From NCBI GenBank assembly GCA_023511755.1, contig JAIMAW010000012.1, forward strand, positions 1-10,590: a stretch of DNA of 10,590 bases. The letters run 5' to 3'. Origin of the DNA: Candidatus Pacearchaeota archaeon. Lineage in GTDB: Archaea > Nanobdellota > Nanobdellia > Pacearchaeales > UBA284. This document shows positions 1 through 6,461 of this stretch, in pieces. The notes beneath the pieces are model-generated. The model ran no database searches, was not told where the DNA came from, and saw only the letters and a program-made list of their open reading frames with translations. How positions within the stretch are numbered: the first letter of the stretch is position 1; each line of letters begins with the position of its first letter. The translations under genes were made by a program, and so were the position numbers.

Positions 1-279
1 ATCGCACAGGATCTTCACGATGACGTAGGCGCCACATTAAGCTCTATATTGTTATACAGCAATGCCGGCTTACATAATCATTCGAATACGATTCGGGAAA
101 TGAAAAAAACATTACAAAAAATCATAGCGATATTTTCGGACAACGGTCCTCTTGTTCCTTTGAATGATTCCAAAACTCTAAAGAAAAAATTGGGAGCAAA
201 AATAATAGTCGAAAAGAAAAGGGGCCATTTTGACGGCAAAAAATATCCTTCGATATTAAAGGCAACTTACGCTCTCTAG
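1..279 (+). CDS. 5'-truncated chimeric reading frame: HisKA_3-like start joined to RBBP9-like hydrolase C-terminus
   Basis: The frame is open from base 1 and ends at TAG 277-279. Its first residues read IAQDLHDDVGATLSSI, a near-perfect HisKA_3 dimerisation/phosphoacceptor box (H is the phospho-accepting type) as found in bacterial, notably Bacteroidota-like, sensor kinases. From about base 100 on the protein instead resembles the C-terminal third of RBBP9/YdeN-type serine hydrolases (alpha/beta fold): a strand plus SDNGPLVPL, then KLGAKIIVE and a GHF motif carrying the putative catalytic His. Related proteins usually have an acidic residue just before the Pro of the first motif; here it is Gly. 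No hydrolase nucleophile region is present. The 3' end faces trpS with 5 bp between stops. I infer a hydrolase C-terminus artificially joined to foreign DNA in the A-rich stretch near 100-120, but a real fusion or pseudogene is possible. Confidence 0.55.
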   Translation: MAQDLHDDVGATLSSILLYSNAGLHNHSNTIREMKKTLQKIIAIFSDNGPLVPLNDSKTLKKKLGAKIIVEKKRGHFDGKKYPSILKATYAL

Positions 280-284
280 TTCAT

Positions 285-1427
285 CTAACCCTTGAAAATA
301 AACTTATCTGTCTGTTCCCTCGCAGCTTCTCTCTTTCTTTGGTGTTCTTTCAAGAATGCATTGATCCTATCAATAAGATAAGCTTTTAGTTCCGACGTCA
401 GAAGCTTGCCCGACTTGTAATCCTCGCGAATTTCAGCAAGTTTCTTGTCGTCTGGCTCGAAGAAATAATAGAGCCACTGGAAAGAAACATCAATATCAGG
501 GTTGCCACCAAGCTTGCGGTGTTCTGCGATAGAGCCACGGCCACCTGAAAAGGCGTGTTTCATTATTTTATTACGAACTTGCTCCGGACTATCTGTAGTC
601 CAAATTGTTGAATCCGGATCGCTAGTTGACATTTTACTCCCGTAGGATTTAAGACCGCTCAAGAATTTTGCATGCAAAATTGCCGGCTTATAATAACCCA
701 ATTTTGGTAAGATGTCCCTAGTTATTCTAAAATGGGGGTCCTGGTCTACACCAAGAGGGATCAAACAAGGGATGTTCTTTTTTTTCAATATGCTTGGCAA
801 AAAACAAGGAACAGATTGCATTGCTGTGTAAAAAATGCTCCCGATGTTGGTTTCATTCGTGAAGCCAAAAACTGCCTTGACTGTCGAAAAGGTAATCTTT
901 TTTGCAACCTTGCAAGCCTCTTTGTACATCAGATTAGCGTGCCTTGTATCAATAAGAAAATGAGTCTTTTTCGGATCAAAACCAAGAGCGATGACATCGA
1001 GCATGTTCTCGTAAGTATGCTTTTGGACCTCCTCAAAAGTTAGTTCTGGCTTGAACATGAATTTTTCCTCATCTGGAAATTGGAACCAAAGTTCAGCATC
1101 AAACTTGTCTTGTAGCCACTTACAAAGAACCCACGGAACTAAATGTCCTATGTGGGTCTCGCCAGAGGGGGCCCGCCCAGTATACAAAAAAAACTCATTG
1201 CCCTTTTCATACTCATCAAGAAGCCAATTCAAATCACGATGAGCGAAAAAAACACCGCGGCGCAACATAAAATGTAATTCTCCTACATTTCTCTTTATTC
1301 TATCTAGGAGCTCTTTATTCAAAGGCCATATTCCAAACTGCCGGATCAAGCACTGATAATCTTCTTCTGTTACATTTCCCCTAACTTCATAAGGAGTTAC
1401 ATTAACTTTAATCCTCTCTCTTTTCAT
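285..1427 (-). CDS. trpS: Tryptophanyl-tRNA synthetase, archaeal/eukaryal type
   Basis: Cytosolic class I aminoacyl-tRNA synthetase that charges tRNA-Trp with tryptophan at the expense of ATP. The 380-residue protein has the Rossmann ATP-binding signatures HIGH (residues 92-95, in SGETHIGHLVPW) and KMSTS (265-269), plus the family segments TDDEK-like PDEEKF (about 118-123) and GVDQDPHFR (226-234). The N-terminal extension before the HIGH motif and the overall length match archaeal and eukaryotic TrpRS rather than the shorter (about 330 aa) bacterial enzyme. The start is the ATG at 1427, which lies 25.5 bp from the centre of a TATA palindrome that also serves the divergent gene at 1478. A leaderless mRNA is therefore likely. 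The stop TAG lies 5 bp from the stop of the convergent frame ending at 279. The gene appears complete and intact. Confidence 0.97.
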   Translation of the reverse strand: MKRERIKVNVTPYEVRGNVTEEDYQCLIRQFGIWPLNKELLDRIKRNVGELHFMLRRGVFFAHRDLNWLLDEYEKGNEFFLYTGRAPSGETHIGHLVPWVLCKWLQDKFDAELWFQFPDEEKFMFKPELTFEEVQKHTYENMLDVIALGFDPKKTHFLIDTRHANLMYKEACKVAKKITFSTVKAVFGFTNETNIGSIFYTAMQSVPCFLPSILKKKNIPCLIPLGVDQDPHFRITRDILPKLGYYKPAILHAKFLSGLKSYGSKMSTSDPDSTIWTTDSPEQVRNKIMKHAFSGGRGSIAEHRKLGGNPDIDVSFQWLYYFFEPDDKKLAEIREDYKSGKLLTSELKAYLIDRINAFLKEHQRKREAAREQTDKFIFKG

Positions 1428-1448
1428 ATGGCGCTAAAGACAAAAGAT

Positions 1449-1456
1449 TTTATAAA
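1449..1456. promoter_or_regulatory. Shared palindromic TATA box for trpS and the presenilin-like gene
   Basis: TTTATAAA is its own reverse complement. Its centre (1452.5) lies exactly 25.5 bp from the A of the ATG at 1478 (+) and 25.5 bp from the A of the ATG at 1427 (-). Purine-rich BRE-like bases flank it on both strands (AAAAGA on +, GAAAAAGC on -). One box can thus position TBP/TFB for either direction, giving leaderless mRNAs both ways. No Shine-Dalgarno sequence is seen before either start. Confidence 0.75.
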
Positions 1457-1477
1457 GCTTTTTCTCCTATCTGAACC

Positions 1478-2512
1478 ATGAAGCATTCACTAAAAATAAC
1501 TATAACCCTGCTCTTAATGTTCCTCTTGGCACAGTTTATAGGCCTATCAGTTATGACTTCCTATTACAACTACTTTGGTCGGGGGGCTGAAGAGAGGATA
1601 AAGACGAGTGAGCTTGTGCAGCCCGAGGTCTCAGTCGTCCGGGAGACAGTGCCACCACAGATTGAGCTTAAAAAGCCCGTGGATATCCTAAGGATAGTCA
1701 TGGTAATAGTAATTTCCATCCTTATAGCCACTTTTCTGTTTTTTTTGCTCTCCCGGGTCAAAATAACAGTCCTCCTTAGAGCATGGTTCGCCTTTGTCGT
1801 ATTCGTCTGCCTTAGCCTCGCTTTCGCTCTTCTGCTTTATCCTTATATGAGCACCTCAACATTTTCTGTACTTGGAAAAAAGATGGCGCTCGCTGAGGTT
1901 ATAGCTGTACCTCTTGCCGCAGTGTTTACATTCCTCAAGATTTTTAAAAGAGATATTCTCGCGCATAATTTCACAGAACTTTTCATCTATCCGGGCTTGG
2001 CGGTAATTTTCCTACCCTTACTTAACGTCATTGCTGCCGCTATTTTGTTAATAGCTATATCAATATACGACATGATAGCAGTTTGGAAAACAAAATATAT
2101 GATCAAACTTGCGAAATTCCAGATAAACCATCTCAAAATTTTCACAGGCTTTTTCTTGCCATATGTTGCGCCAAAAGATAGGGTAAGGATTGAGAAAATG
2201 CGGGCATTGGCCAAACGGGAGGCAGAAAAAGCGAAAAGAACAGGCAAAAAACCTAGAAAAAAGGAGAAAAAAGTGAAAATAAAGGTGCAGATAGCTGCTC
2301 TCGGCGGCGGCGACGTTGCCTTCCCGCTGATTTTCGTTGGTACGATCCTGTTCCAATTCGGGCTCGCGGCGGCAACCGTTACAATATTGTCAACTGCTCT
2401 CGCATTGCTCTTGCTGCTTACTTTTGGAGAAAAGGGTAAATTCTATCCAGCCATGCCTTTCCTAAGCGCTGGCTGCTTCCTTGGGCTTATTTTGACCCTG
2501 TTGTTCTTGTAG
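1478..2512 (+). CDS. Presenilin/signal-peptide-peptidase-like intramembrane aspartyl protease (A22 type)
   Basis: Predicted polytopic membrane protease of the presenilin homologue group, which cleaves transmembrane substrates within the bilayer. The 344 residues contain about nine hydrophobic segments. The hallmark motifs are all present: the first catalytic Asp in SIYDMI (Y197-D198), the second in ALGGGDVAFP (GxGD, D279), and the PAL motif as PAMP (324-327), with Met in place of Leu. Between YD and GxGD lies a long, strongly basic cytoplasmic loop (about 232-269, mostly Lys/Arg), and a hydrophilic loop follows the first helix (about 34-66). The start ATG at 1478 sits at leaderless spacing from the TATA box at 1449. 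The 3' end overlaps the convergent 92-aa gene by 51 bp. The neighbouring signal peptidase suggests, but does not prove, a role in clearing signal-peptide or membrane-anchor remnants. Confidence 0.9.
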   Translation: MKHSLKITITLLLMFLLAQFIGLSVMTSYYNYFGRGAEERIKTSELVQPEVSVVRETVPPQIELKKPVDILRIVMVIVISILIATFLFFLLSRVKITVLLRAWFAFVVFVCLSLAFALLLYPYMSTSTFSVLGKKMALAEVIAVPLAAVFTFLKIFKRDILAHNFTELFIYPGLAVIFLPLLNVIAAAILLIAISIYDMIAVWKTKYMIKLAKFQINHLKIFTGFFLPYVAPKDRVRIEKMRALAKREAEKAKRTGKKPRKKEKKVKIKVQIAALGGGDVAFPLIFVGTILFQFGLAAATVTILSTALALLLLLTFGEKGKFYPAMPFLSAGCFLGLILTLLFL

Positions 2513-2740
2513 GTAATTCAAAAACACATATGCGACAACAGTCCAGTAATCCCAACTAGTCAGGCCAATATAAGGGACCTTGTGCTCTCTGCACCATAGC
2601 CAATCAGAACACAAGTCCTCTGTAAACCCTATAATCTCTTCCTTTTTTGGAGATTGGTAAGCCATAACAATTGTTCTCCACAGTTGCTTCTCTGGCATGT
2701 TCCTCACCTGTTCAAGCGTTAGTTTGTCAAGGCCACTCAT
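2462..2740 (-). CDS. Unrecognised 92-aa protein encoded after signal peptidase I
   Basis: I do not recognise this protein. It starts with ATG 14 bp after the signal peptidase stop, on the same strand, so the two are probably cotranscribed. A weak GGCGAG purine stretch 4-9 nt before the ATG may act as ribosome binding site, which suits an internal operon gene. The protein is mainly hydrophilic, with an acidic/helical N-terminus and a central tryptophan-rich, cysteine-bearing core (SDWLWCREHKVPYIGLTSWD, about 45-64), then a hydrophobic stretch YWTVVAYVFLNYL (about 65-77) and a polar tail rich in Q, K and A. No signal peptide or full-length membrane helix is evident; it looks like a small helical cytosolic domain. 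Its last 17 codons overlap the 3' end of the presenilin-like gene on the other strand. Good start placement and tidy filling of the gap support a real gene. Confidence 0.6.
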   Translation of the reverse strand: MSGLDKLTLEQVRNMPEKQLWRTIVMAYQSPKKEEIIGFTEDLCSDWLWCREHKVPYIGLTSWDYWTVVAYVFLNYLQEQQGQNKPKEAASA

Positions 2741-2754
2741 TTTCTCGCCGCATG

Positions 2755-3264
2755 TCAGTAGACAATAGCTACAGTAACATATTTAATCATTTCCCATCTA
2801 ACTTTGCCGTCTGCCTGCGCGGCATTATCTCCCTTGGTGATACAATACCACCCCTTGTCATCTACGCCTACAGCGATTACCCTATGAACGATAAGGGTTT
2901 CGTCACTCGTTGAGGGGGCATATGCGATGATATCCCCAACATGAATGTCCTCGGGGGATTGGGGCACAATCTCAATGCCGTTTGCAGTGGAGTCTATAGA
3001 GGGGTCCATGCTATTCGTGTTCATGTAGGCGCTTACAATTGCATTAGGTACGAGAATGACAACCCTGTCCTTGTAAACAAGTATCTGGTTCTCTTTTATC
3101 CAGTTTCCTGGAGAGGGTTTTTCAAAAATGCTGCTACTTGCCATCTCTAGACTCAATAAAGGATTCTCCGCCTCCGTCGCCACCGTCAGATAAGAAAAAA
3201 TACCAAGGAATAACACAGTAAGAATACTAATAATCATCCACAAAGTCCTTTGGTTCATTTTCAT
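2755..3264 (-). CDS. Signal peptidase I, archaeal Sec11-like (S26B)
   Basis: Membrane-bound serine protease that removes signal peptides from Sec-exported proteins. Counting from the ATG at 3264 the protein is 169 aa. An N-terminal transmembrane helix lies at about residues 8-28 (LWMIISILTVLFLGIF). The catalytic Ser is in TNSMDPSID (about S85), the His that replaces bacterial Lys in LIVHRVIAV (about H127), and a conserved Asp region in TKGDNAAQAD (about 146-152), matching the Ser-His-Asp arrangement of archaeal and ER Sec11 enzymes. The start is uncertain. An ATG at 3309 is also in frame, but a TTTATAAA box (3284-3291) inside that extension argues for 3264, or the ATG at 3258. The downstream 92-aa gene follows 14 bp after the stop. 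Divergent to the lytic transglycosylase-like gene. Confidence 0.9.
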   Translation of the reverse strand: MKMNQRTLWMIISILTVLFLGIFSYLTVATEAENPLLSLEMASSSIFEKPSPGNWIKENQILVYKDRVVILVPNAIVSAYMNTNSMDPSIDSTANGIEIVPQSPEDIHVGDIIAYAPSTSDETLIVHRVIAVGVDDKGWYCITKGDNAAQADGKVRWEMIKYVTVAIVY

Positions 3265-3283
3265 TATCTTAAAAGGCAAAGGG

Positions 3284-3291
3284 TTTATAAA
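3284..3291 (-). promoter_or_regulatory. TATA box for signal peptidase gene
   Basis: The same TTTATAAA octamer as the trpS promoter, with GAAAAA-like purines upstream on the minus strand. Its centre is 23.5 bp from the ATG at 3264 and 29.5 bp from the ATG at 3258. This supports a short-leader or leaderless mRNA and a protein shorter than the longest open frame (3309). Confidence 0.5.
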
Positions 3292-3327
3292 TTTTTCTGA
3301 TATTGTCATTATAAAATGACAAAAATA

Positions 3328-3335
3328 TTTATATA
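3328..3335 (+). promoter_or_regulatory. TATA box for the MltB-like gene
   Basis: TTTATATA, preceded by A-rich BRE-like sequence. Its centre (3331.5) is 25.5 bp from the A of ATG 3357, the spacing seen at other genes here. This favours ATG 3357 over the in-frame TTG three bases upstream and predicts a leaderless mRNA. Confidence 0.6.
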
Positions 3336-3356
3336 GCCTCTCGCTTTTGTTTATTG

Positions 3357-4568
3357 ATGCGCCTGAAATTCGAAAGGATTGACCTGAAAAAGATGTACGA
3401 AAGAATTACTAGCAAGTTCTCGCTAAAGGGCCTCGCAATAATGAGCACATTTCTTCTTGCGAGCTTGTTTTCTAGCTATACCATAGTCCACACAAGAACG
3501 CTCGAGAAAAGAATCAACGAGATGAAAAAAAAGATAGAAGAATTCGAGGTTCAGAGAAAAGATGTTGTTAGTAGATGTTCTTTTGATAGCTGGGGTTTCA
3601 TTGATACGCTGAGGATGAAAGATGTTGAAATCCAGCTAGGTGATATAGATTATGATGGCGACATGGATATAATTACAAAGGACAAAGCAGGCACAATCTG
3701 GACTTATGAGAATACAATGCCCCAAAAATTTTTGCCCCAAGAAGAACGGTTGCTTTGCGAGATAACTCTAAAAATGAAAGCGGTAGGTTACGACATAGCC
3801 CCATTGTTGAAGGATAAGAAATTTAAATATTATAGAGACATCAGAAACTTGCTGTACAGCGGCAGAGAAATAAGCAAAGAACAGCATCAAAAGAATCTCG
3901 AAGTTTATGTAAAAAAATATCTTGATGAGGCGGCAGATTTCATGATGCAAAACCGGGTTTGGTTAAGTAAGGCGCAGTTGAAGTATGGTATAGCCCCCTG
4001 GGATATTGTCTCGCTACTCAACCAAGAAACACGATTAGGTAAGGCAAGGGGAAATAGAAGTATCTTCAATAGCCTGATTTCTGTTCTGCTAACTTTTCCA
4101 AAGAAAGAAAAGTTTGTCTATCGCAATCTCAAAGCTCTTCTTGAACTATCAAAACAAGAAAACAAAGAAGTATTCTCTTACAAAGGCTCATTCATGGGGG
4201 CCTATGAATGGCCCCAGTCGCTGCCCGAGAACATTTCAAAATTCGGGGTTGATTTTGACGACGACGGTAAGATAGACTTGTCCACCCTGCCAGATGCTAT
4301 CGGCTTTATTGCTAATTATCTCGCACAAGCCGGTTACAAAAAAGATAGGTATGGTGCATTTTATGCTTATAATCCGAGCAATATTTATTGTGATTATCTT
4401 ATCGCACTTGGCGATGCACTAGAAACAGAGTACAACAAAAGACAAAAGAGATTTGGCATATTACTCCTAAGAGAGTGTCCAAAAAGCCAAGCGGAAAGGG
4501 ACAAAACTTCTATTCTTGCCCCGGCTCTTACCTTAACCTCAATGTCTCTAGATTCCTTGGCACGTTAG
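3357..4568 (+). CDS. Membrane-anchored MltB-like (GH103) lytic transglycosylase with FG-GAP-like segment
   Basis: Numbering counts the TTG at 3354 as residue 1. A basic N-terminus and one transmembrane helix (about 26-46) predict a cytosol-in, outside-facing anchor, followed by a coiled coil (about 48-70). A short FG-GAP/VCBS-like repeat follows (LGDIDYDGDMDI, 95-106, then GTIWTYEN). The catalytic region matches MltB/Slt35. YGIAPWDIVSLLNQETRLG (211-229) carries the probable catalytic Glu (E225). KGSFMGAYEWPQSLP (277-291) matches MltB GSFAGAMGYGQFMP. FGVDFDDDGKIDL (297-309) matches the Slt35 EF-hand calcium loop, and DAIGFIANYL (314-323) follows. Bacterial members cleave the MurNAc-GlcNAc bond of peptidoglycan, which archaea lack. 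The substrate is thus unknown: a surface glycan, or the wall of a bacterial neighbour. The last 41 bp overlap aCPSF1 on the opposite strand. Confidence 0.85.
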   Translation: MRLKFERIDLKKMYERITSKFSLKGLAIMSTFLLASLFSSYTIVHTRTLEKRINEMKKKIEEFEVQRKDVVSRCSFDSWGFIDTLRMKDVEIQLGDIDYDGDMDIITKDKAGTIWTYENTMPQKFLPQEERLLCEITLKMKAVGYDIAPLLKDKKFKYYRDIRNLLYSGREISKEQHQKNLEVYVKKYLDEAADFMMQNRVWLSKAQLKYGIAPWDIVSLLNQETRLGKARGNRSIFNSLISVLLTFPKKEKFVYRNLKALLELSKQENKEVFSYKGSFMGAYEWPQSLPENISKFGVDFDDDGKIDLSTLPDAIGFIANYLAQAGYKKDRYGAFYAYNPSNIYCDYLIALGDALETEYNKRQKRFGILLLRECPKSQAERDKTSILAPALTLTSMSLDSLAR

Positions 4569-6417
4569 TCTCTATTTTGTGCAACTTGTAAATCGTGGAC
4601 GCCAAATCCAAAGCTCTTGACACTTCACCGTGCTGCACTATAATTCTTCTGGGACTCGGGCTAAGGTTATTGACGAAGTTTAATAGTTCATTGCGGCCAG
4701 CGTGTCCTGTCATCCCGTCTATCACAACCACTTCCATCTCGACCTTGACTGTTTCTTCCCCATTTTCGCCGCTCATCTTTATTTCTTTCAATCCCTCTTG
4801 GACTTGCCTACCCAAAGAGCCCTGACCCTGGTAGCTTACGAAGATTATGCTATTGTGCTTATCGTCAGCGAGCTCGCGAAAGTACTCCTGCGAAGCGCCA
4901 CCGACCAGCATGCCGCTAGTAGCTAAAATAATGCAAGGACCACCTTCTATTACTTCCTTTCTTTCTTGTGGTGAGCCCACCCTCTTGAAAAGGTCTCCTG
5001 AGAAGGGGTTTTTATCCTGGAATATCTGGTTCCTCAAGTGCGTTGACAAAAACTCTGGATAAGCGGTATGTATCGCGGTGACATCCCAAACAAGACCATC
5101 GACATAAATCGGAACCTTGGGCAATTTGCCTTCTTGGTTCGCGCTGTCAACAACCATCATTATTTCCTGCGCCCTTCCAACCCCCAGAATTGGTACGAGA
5201 GCTTTTCCCTTCCTCTTGATTGTCTTATTGATTGCTTCTATGAATATATCTTCTGCCTCCCTCCTCGGCGGTAGCACATTCGCCTTGCCCCCATAAGTGC
5301 TTTCAATTATTAGCGTCTCTAGCCGAGGGAACTTGAATGAAGCCATATCAAGAACCCTGGTCTTTATGTACTTGAAATCCGCCGTGTAAAGCAAATTATG
5401 CAGGCCATTACCTATGTTAAGATGAACCATGGCTGATCCCAAAGCATGGCCGGCATTGTAAAAAGTAAGTCTAACGTCAGGGGTGATGTCAGTAACCTCA
5501 TTATAATTAAGGTCAATGCTATGTTTAACCATTGTCTTTATGTCGGCTATCCTGTACAAAGGAGCAACTGCTTTTTTGTAACTTACCCCGATATAATCAA
5601 GCGCGAGCAATGCGGTAATATCTCTGGTAGGGGCGGTCATGTAGCAAGGTCCACGGTAGCCCATCTTGTAGAGCAAAGGCAACAAGCCACTATGATCGAG
5701 GTGGGCATGCGATATAATTACGGCATCAAGCTGCTTTATGTCGAATTCAGGAACATTCAGGTAAGGGAATTTCTCAGAATTGCTCGCTGCTATATCAATA
5801 CCGCAATCAAGCAGAATTTTCGATTCGGGAGTCTGTAGAAACAAACAACTCCTACCAACTTGTCTAGCTCCGCCGAGAAAAGATATTCTTATCCACTCTT
5901 CCCTTTTTTCGGGACTCCACTCCTTGTAGATTTTCTTTCCTATGCTGTTCAGAAATTTTTTTCTGTAGTCCTCTTTGACGAATAGGGTGTGCCTTATGGC
6001 CTCTGTGATTTTGCTCCTTATGGCCGGACTTCTTATAGCCTGCGGCGTCCACAGGGTCTTCTCTTTAATGGCCTTAAGCACCTCGCCACCGCGGCCTATA
6101 GCCACACCAGGCTTTTTAACTTCGATTACAACAATACTCCTTTGCTCATCAAACAAGATGTTCTGTATTTCTGCCTCAGAAGGGATTGTCTCTCCGATGA
6201 ACTTTTTTGCCTTGGCCGCATCCATCAACAATTCCTTGCTAGCCCTTAACTCTATCCTCTTTTTTATCTTATCAACAACTTCCCTAATTCTGGGCTCGCC
6301 TTCCAAGAAAAAATTTTTGTCAGAAGTGTACACAACTATATTCGCACCTTCGAAATTCGCAGAGTCTATCACTTCTGGTGGCAATTCATTCAGGATTATC
6401 TTCAGAATGTCTGGCAT
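4528..6417 (-). CDS. fttA: aCPSF1/FttA, KH-domain beta-CASP ribonuclease and transcription termination factor
   Basis: Archaeal homologue of CPSF73. In characterised archaea it cleaves nascent RNA at U-rich sites and drives transcription termination. Counting from ATG 6417 it is 629 aa. Two N-terminal KH domains come first, the second with the GXXG loop in VAIGRGGEVLKAI (about 105-117). The metallo-beta-lactamase core has zinc ligands HAHLDH (about 237-242), GHALGS (H324) and YTADF (D347). The beta-CASP insert starts after ESTYGG, and late His motifs GHAGRNEL (H572) and VQHGE (H596) follow. The C-terminal LETLRLR is typical of the family. The frame also has a TTG at 6426, which lies 25.5 bp from a TATA box, so either a leaderless UUG start or a 9-nt leader before ATG is possible. 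It lies downstream of psmB on the same strand but has its own promoter. Confidence 0.96.
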   Translation of the reverse strand: MPDILKIILNELPPEVIDSANFEGANIVVYTSDKNFFLEGEPRIREVVDKIKKRIELRASKELLMDAAKAKKFIGETIPSEAEIQNILFDEQRSIVVIEVKKPGVAIGRGGEVLKAIKEKTLWTPQAIRSPAIRSKITEAIRHTLFVKEDYRKKFLNSIGKKIYKEWSPEKREEWIRISFLGGARQVGRSCLFLQTPESKILLDCGIDIAASNSEKFPYLNVPEFDIKQLDAVIISHAHLDHSGLLPLLYKMGYRGPCYMTAPTRDITALLALDYIGVSYKKAVAPLYRIADIKTMVKHSIDLNYNEVTDITPDVRLTFYNAGHALGSAMVHLNIGNGLHNLLYTADFKYIKTRVLDMASFKFPRLETLIIESTYGGKANVLPPRREAEDIFIEAINKTIKRKGKALVPILGVGRAQEIMMVVDSANQEGKLPKVPIYVDGLVWDVTAIHTAYPEFLSTHLRNQIFQDKNPFSGDLFKRVGSPQERKEVIEGGPCIILATSGMLVGGASQEYFRELADDKHNSIIFVSYQGQGSLGRQVQEGLKEIKMSGENGEETVKVEMEVVVIDGMTGHAGRNELLNFVNNLSPSPRRIIVQHGEVSRALDLASTIYKLHKIETNVPRNLETLRLR

Positions 6418-6447
6418 TCTTAACAAATAAATTAGAGTTTAGTATGA

Positions 6448-6455
6448 AATTATAA
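6448..6455 (-). promoter_or_regulatory. TATA box for aCPSF1
   Basis: TTATAATT on the minus strand, in the short gap after psmB. Its centre (6451.5) is 25.5 bp from the TTG at 6426 and 34.5 bp from the ATG at 6417. Transcription should therefore begin at or next to the TTG. Confidence 0.45.
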
Positions 6456-6461
6456 GCTAAG

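Noticed and set aside
732-1242. Plus-strand frames (103 and 63 aa) inside trpS
   Set aside because: Shadows of trpS; the HIGH and KMSTS motifs and full-length similarity lie on the minus strand.
5446-5838. 130-aa plus-strand frame antisense to aCPSF1
   Set aside because: It sits over the metallo-beta-lactamase core of aCPSF1, whose conserved motifs fix the true frame. It has no promoter, no ribosome binding site and a composition typical of a shadow frame.
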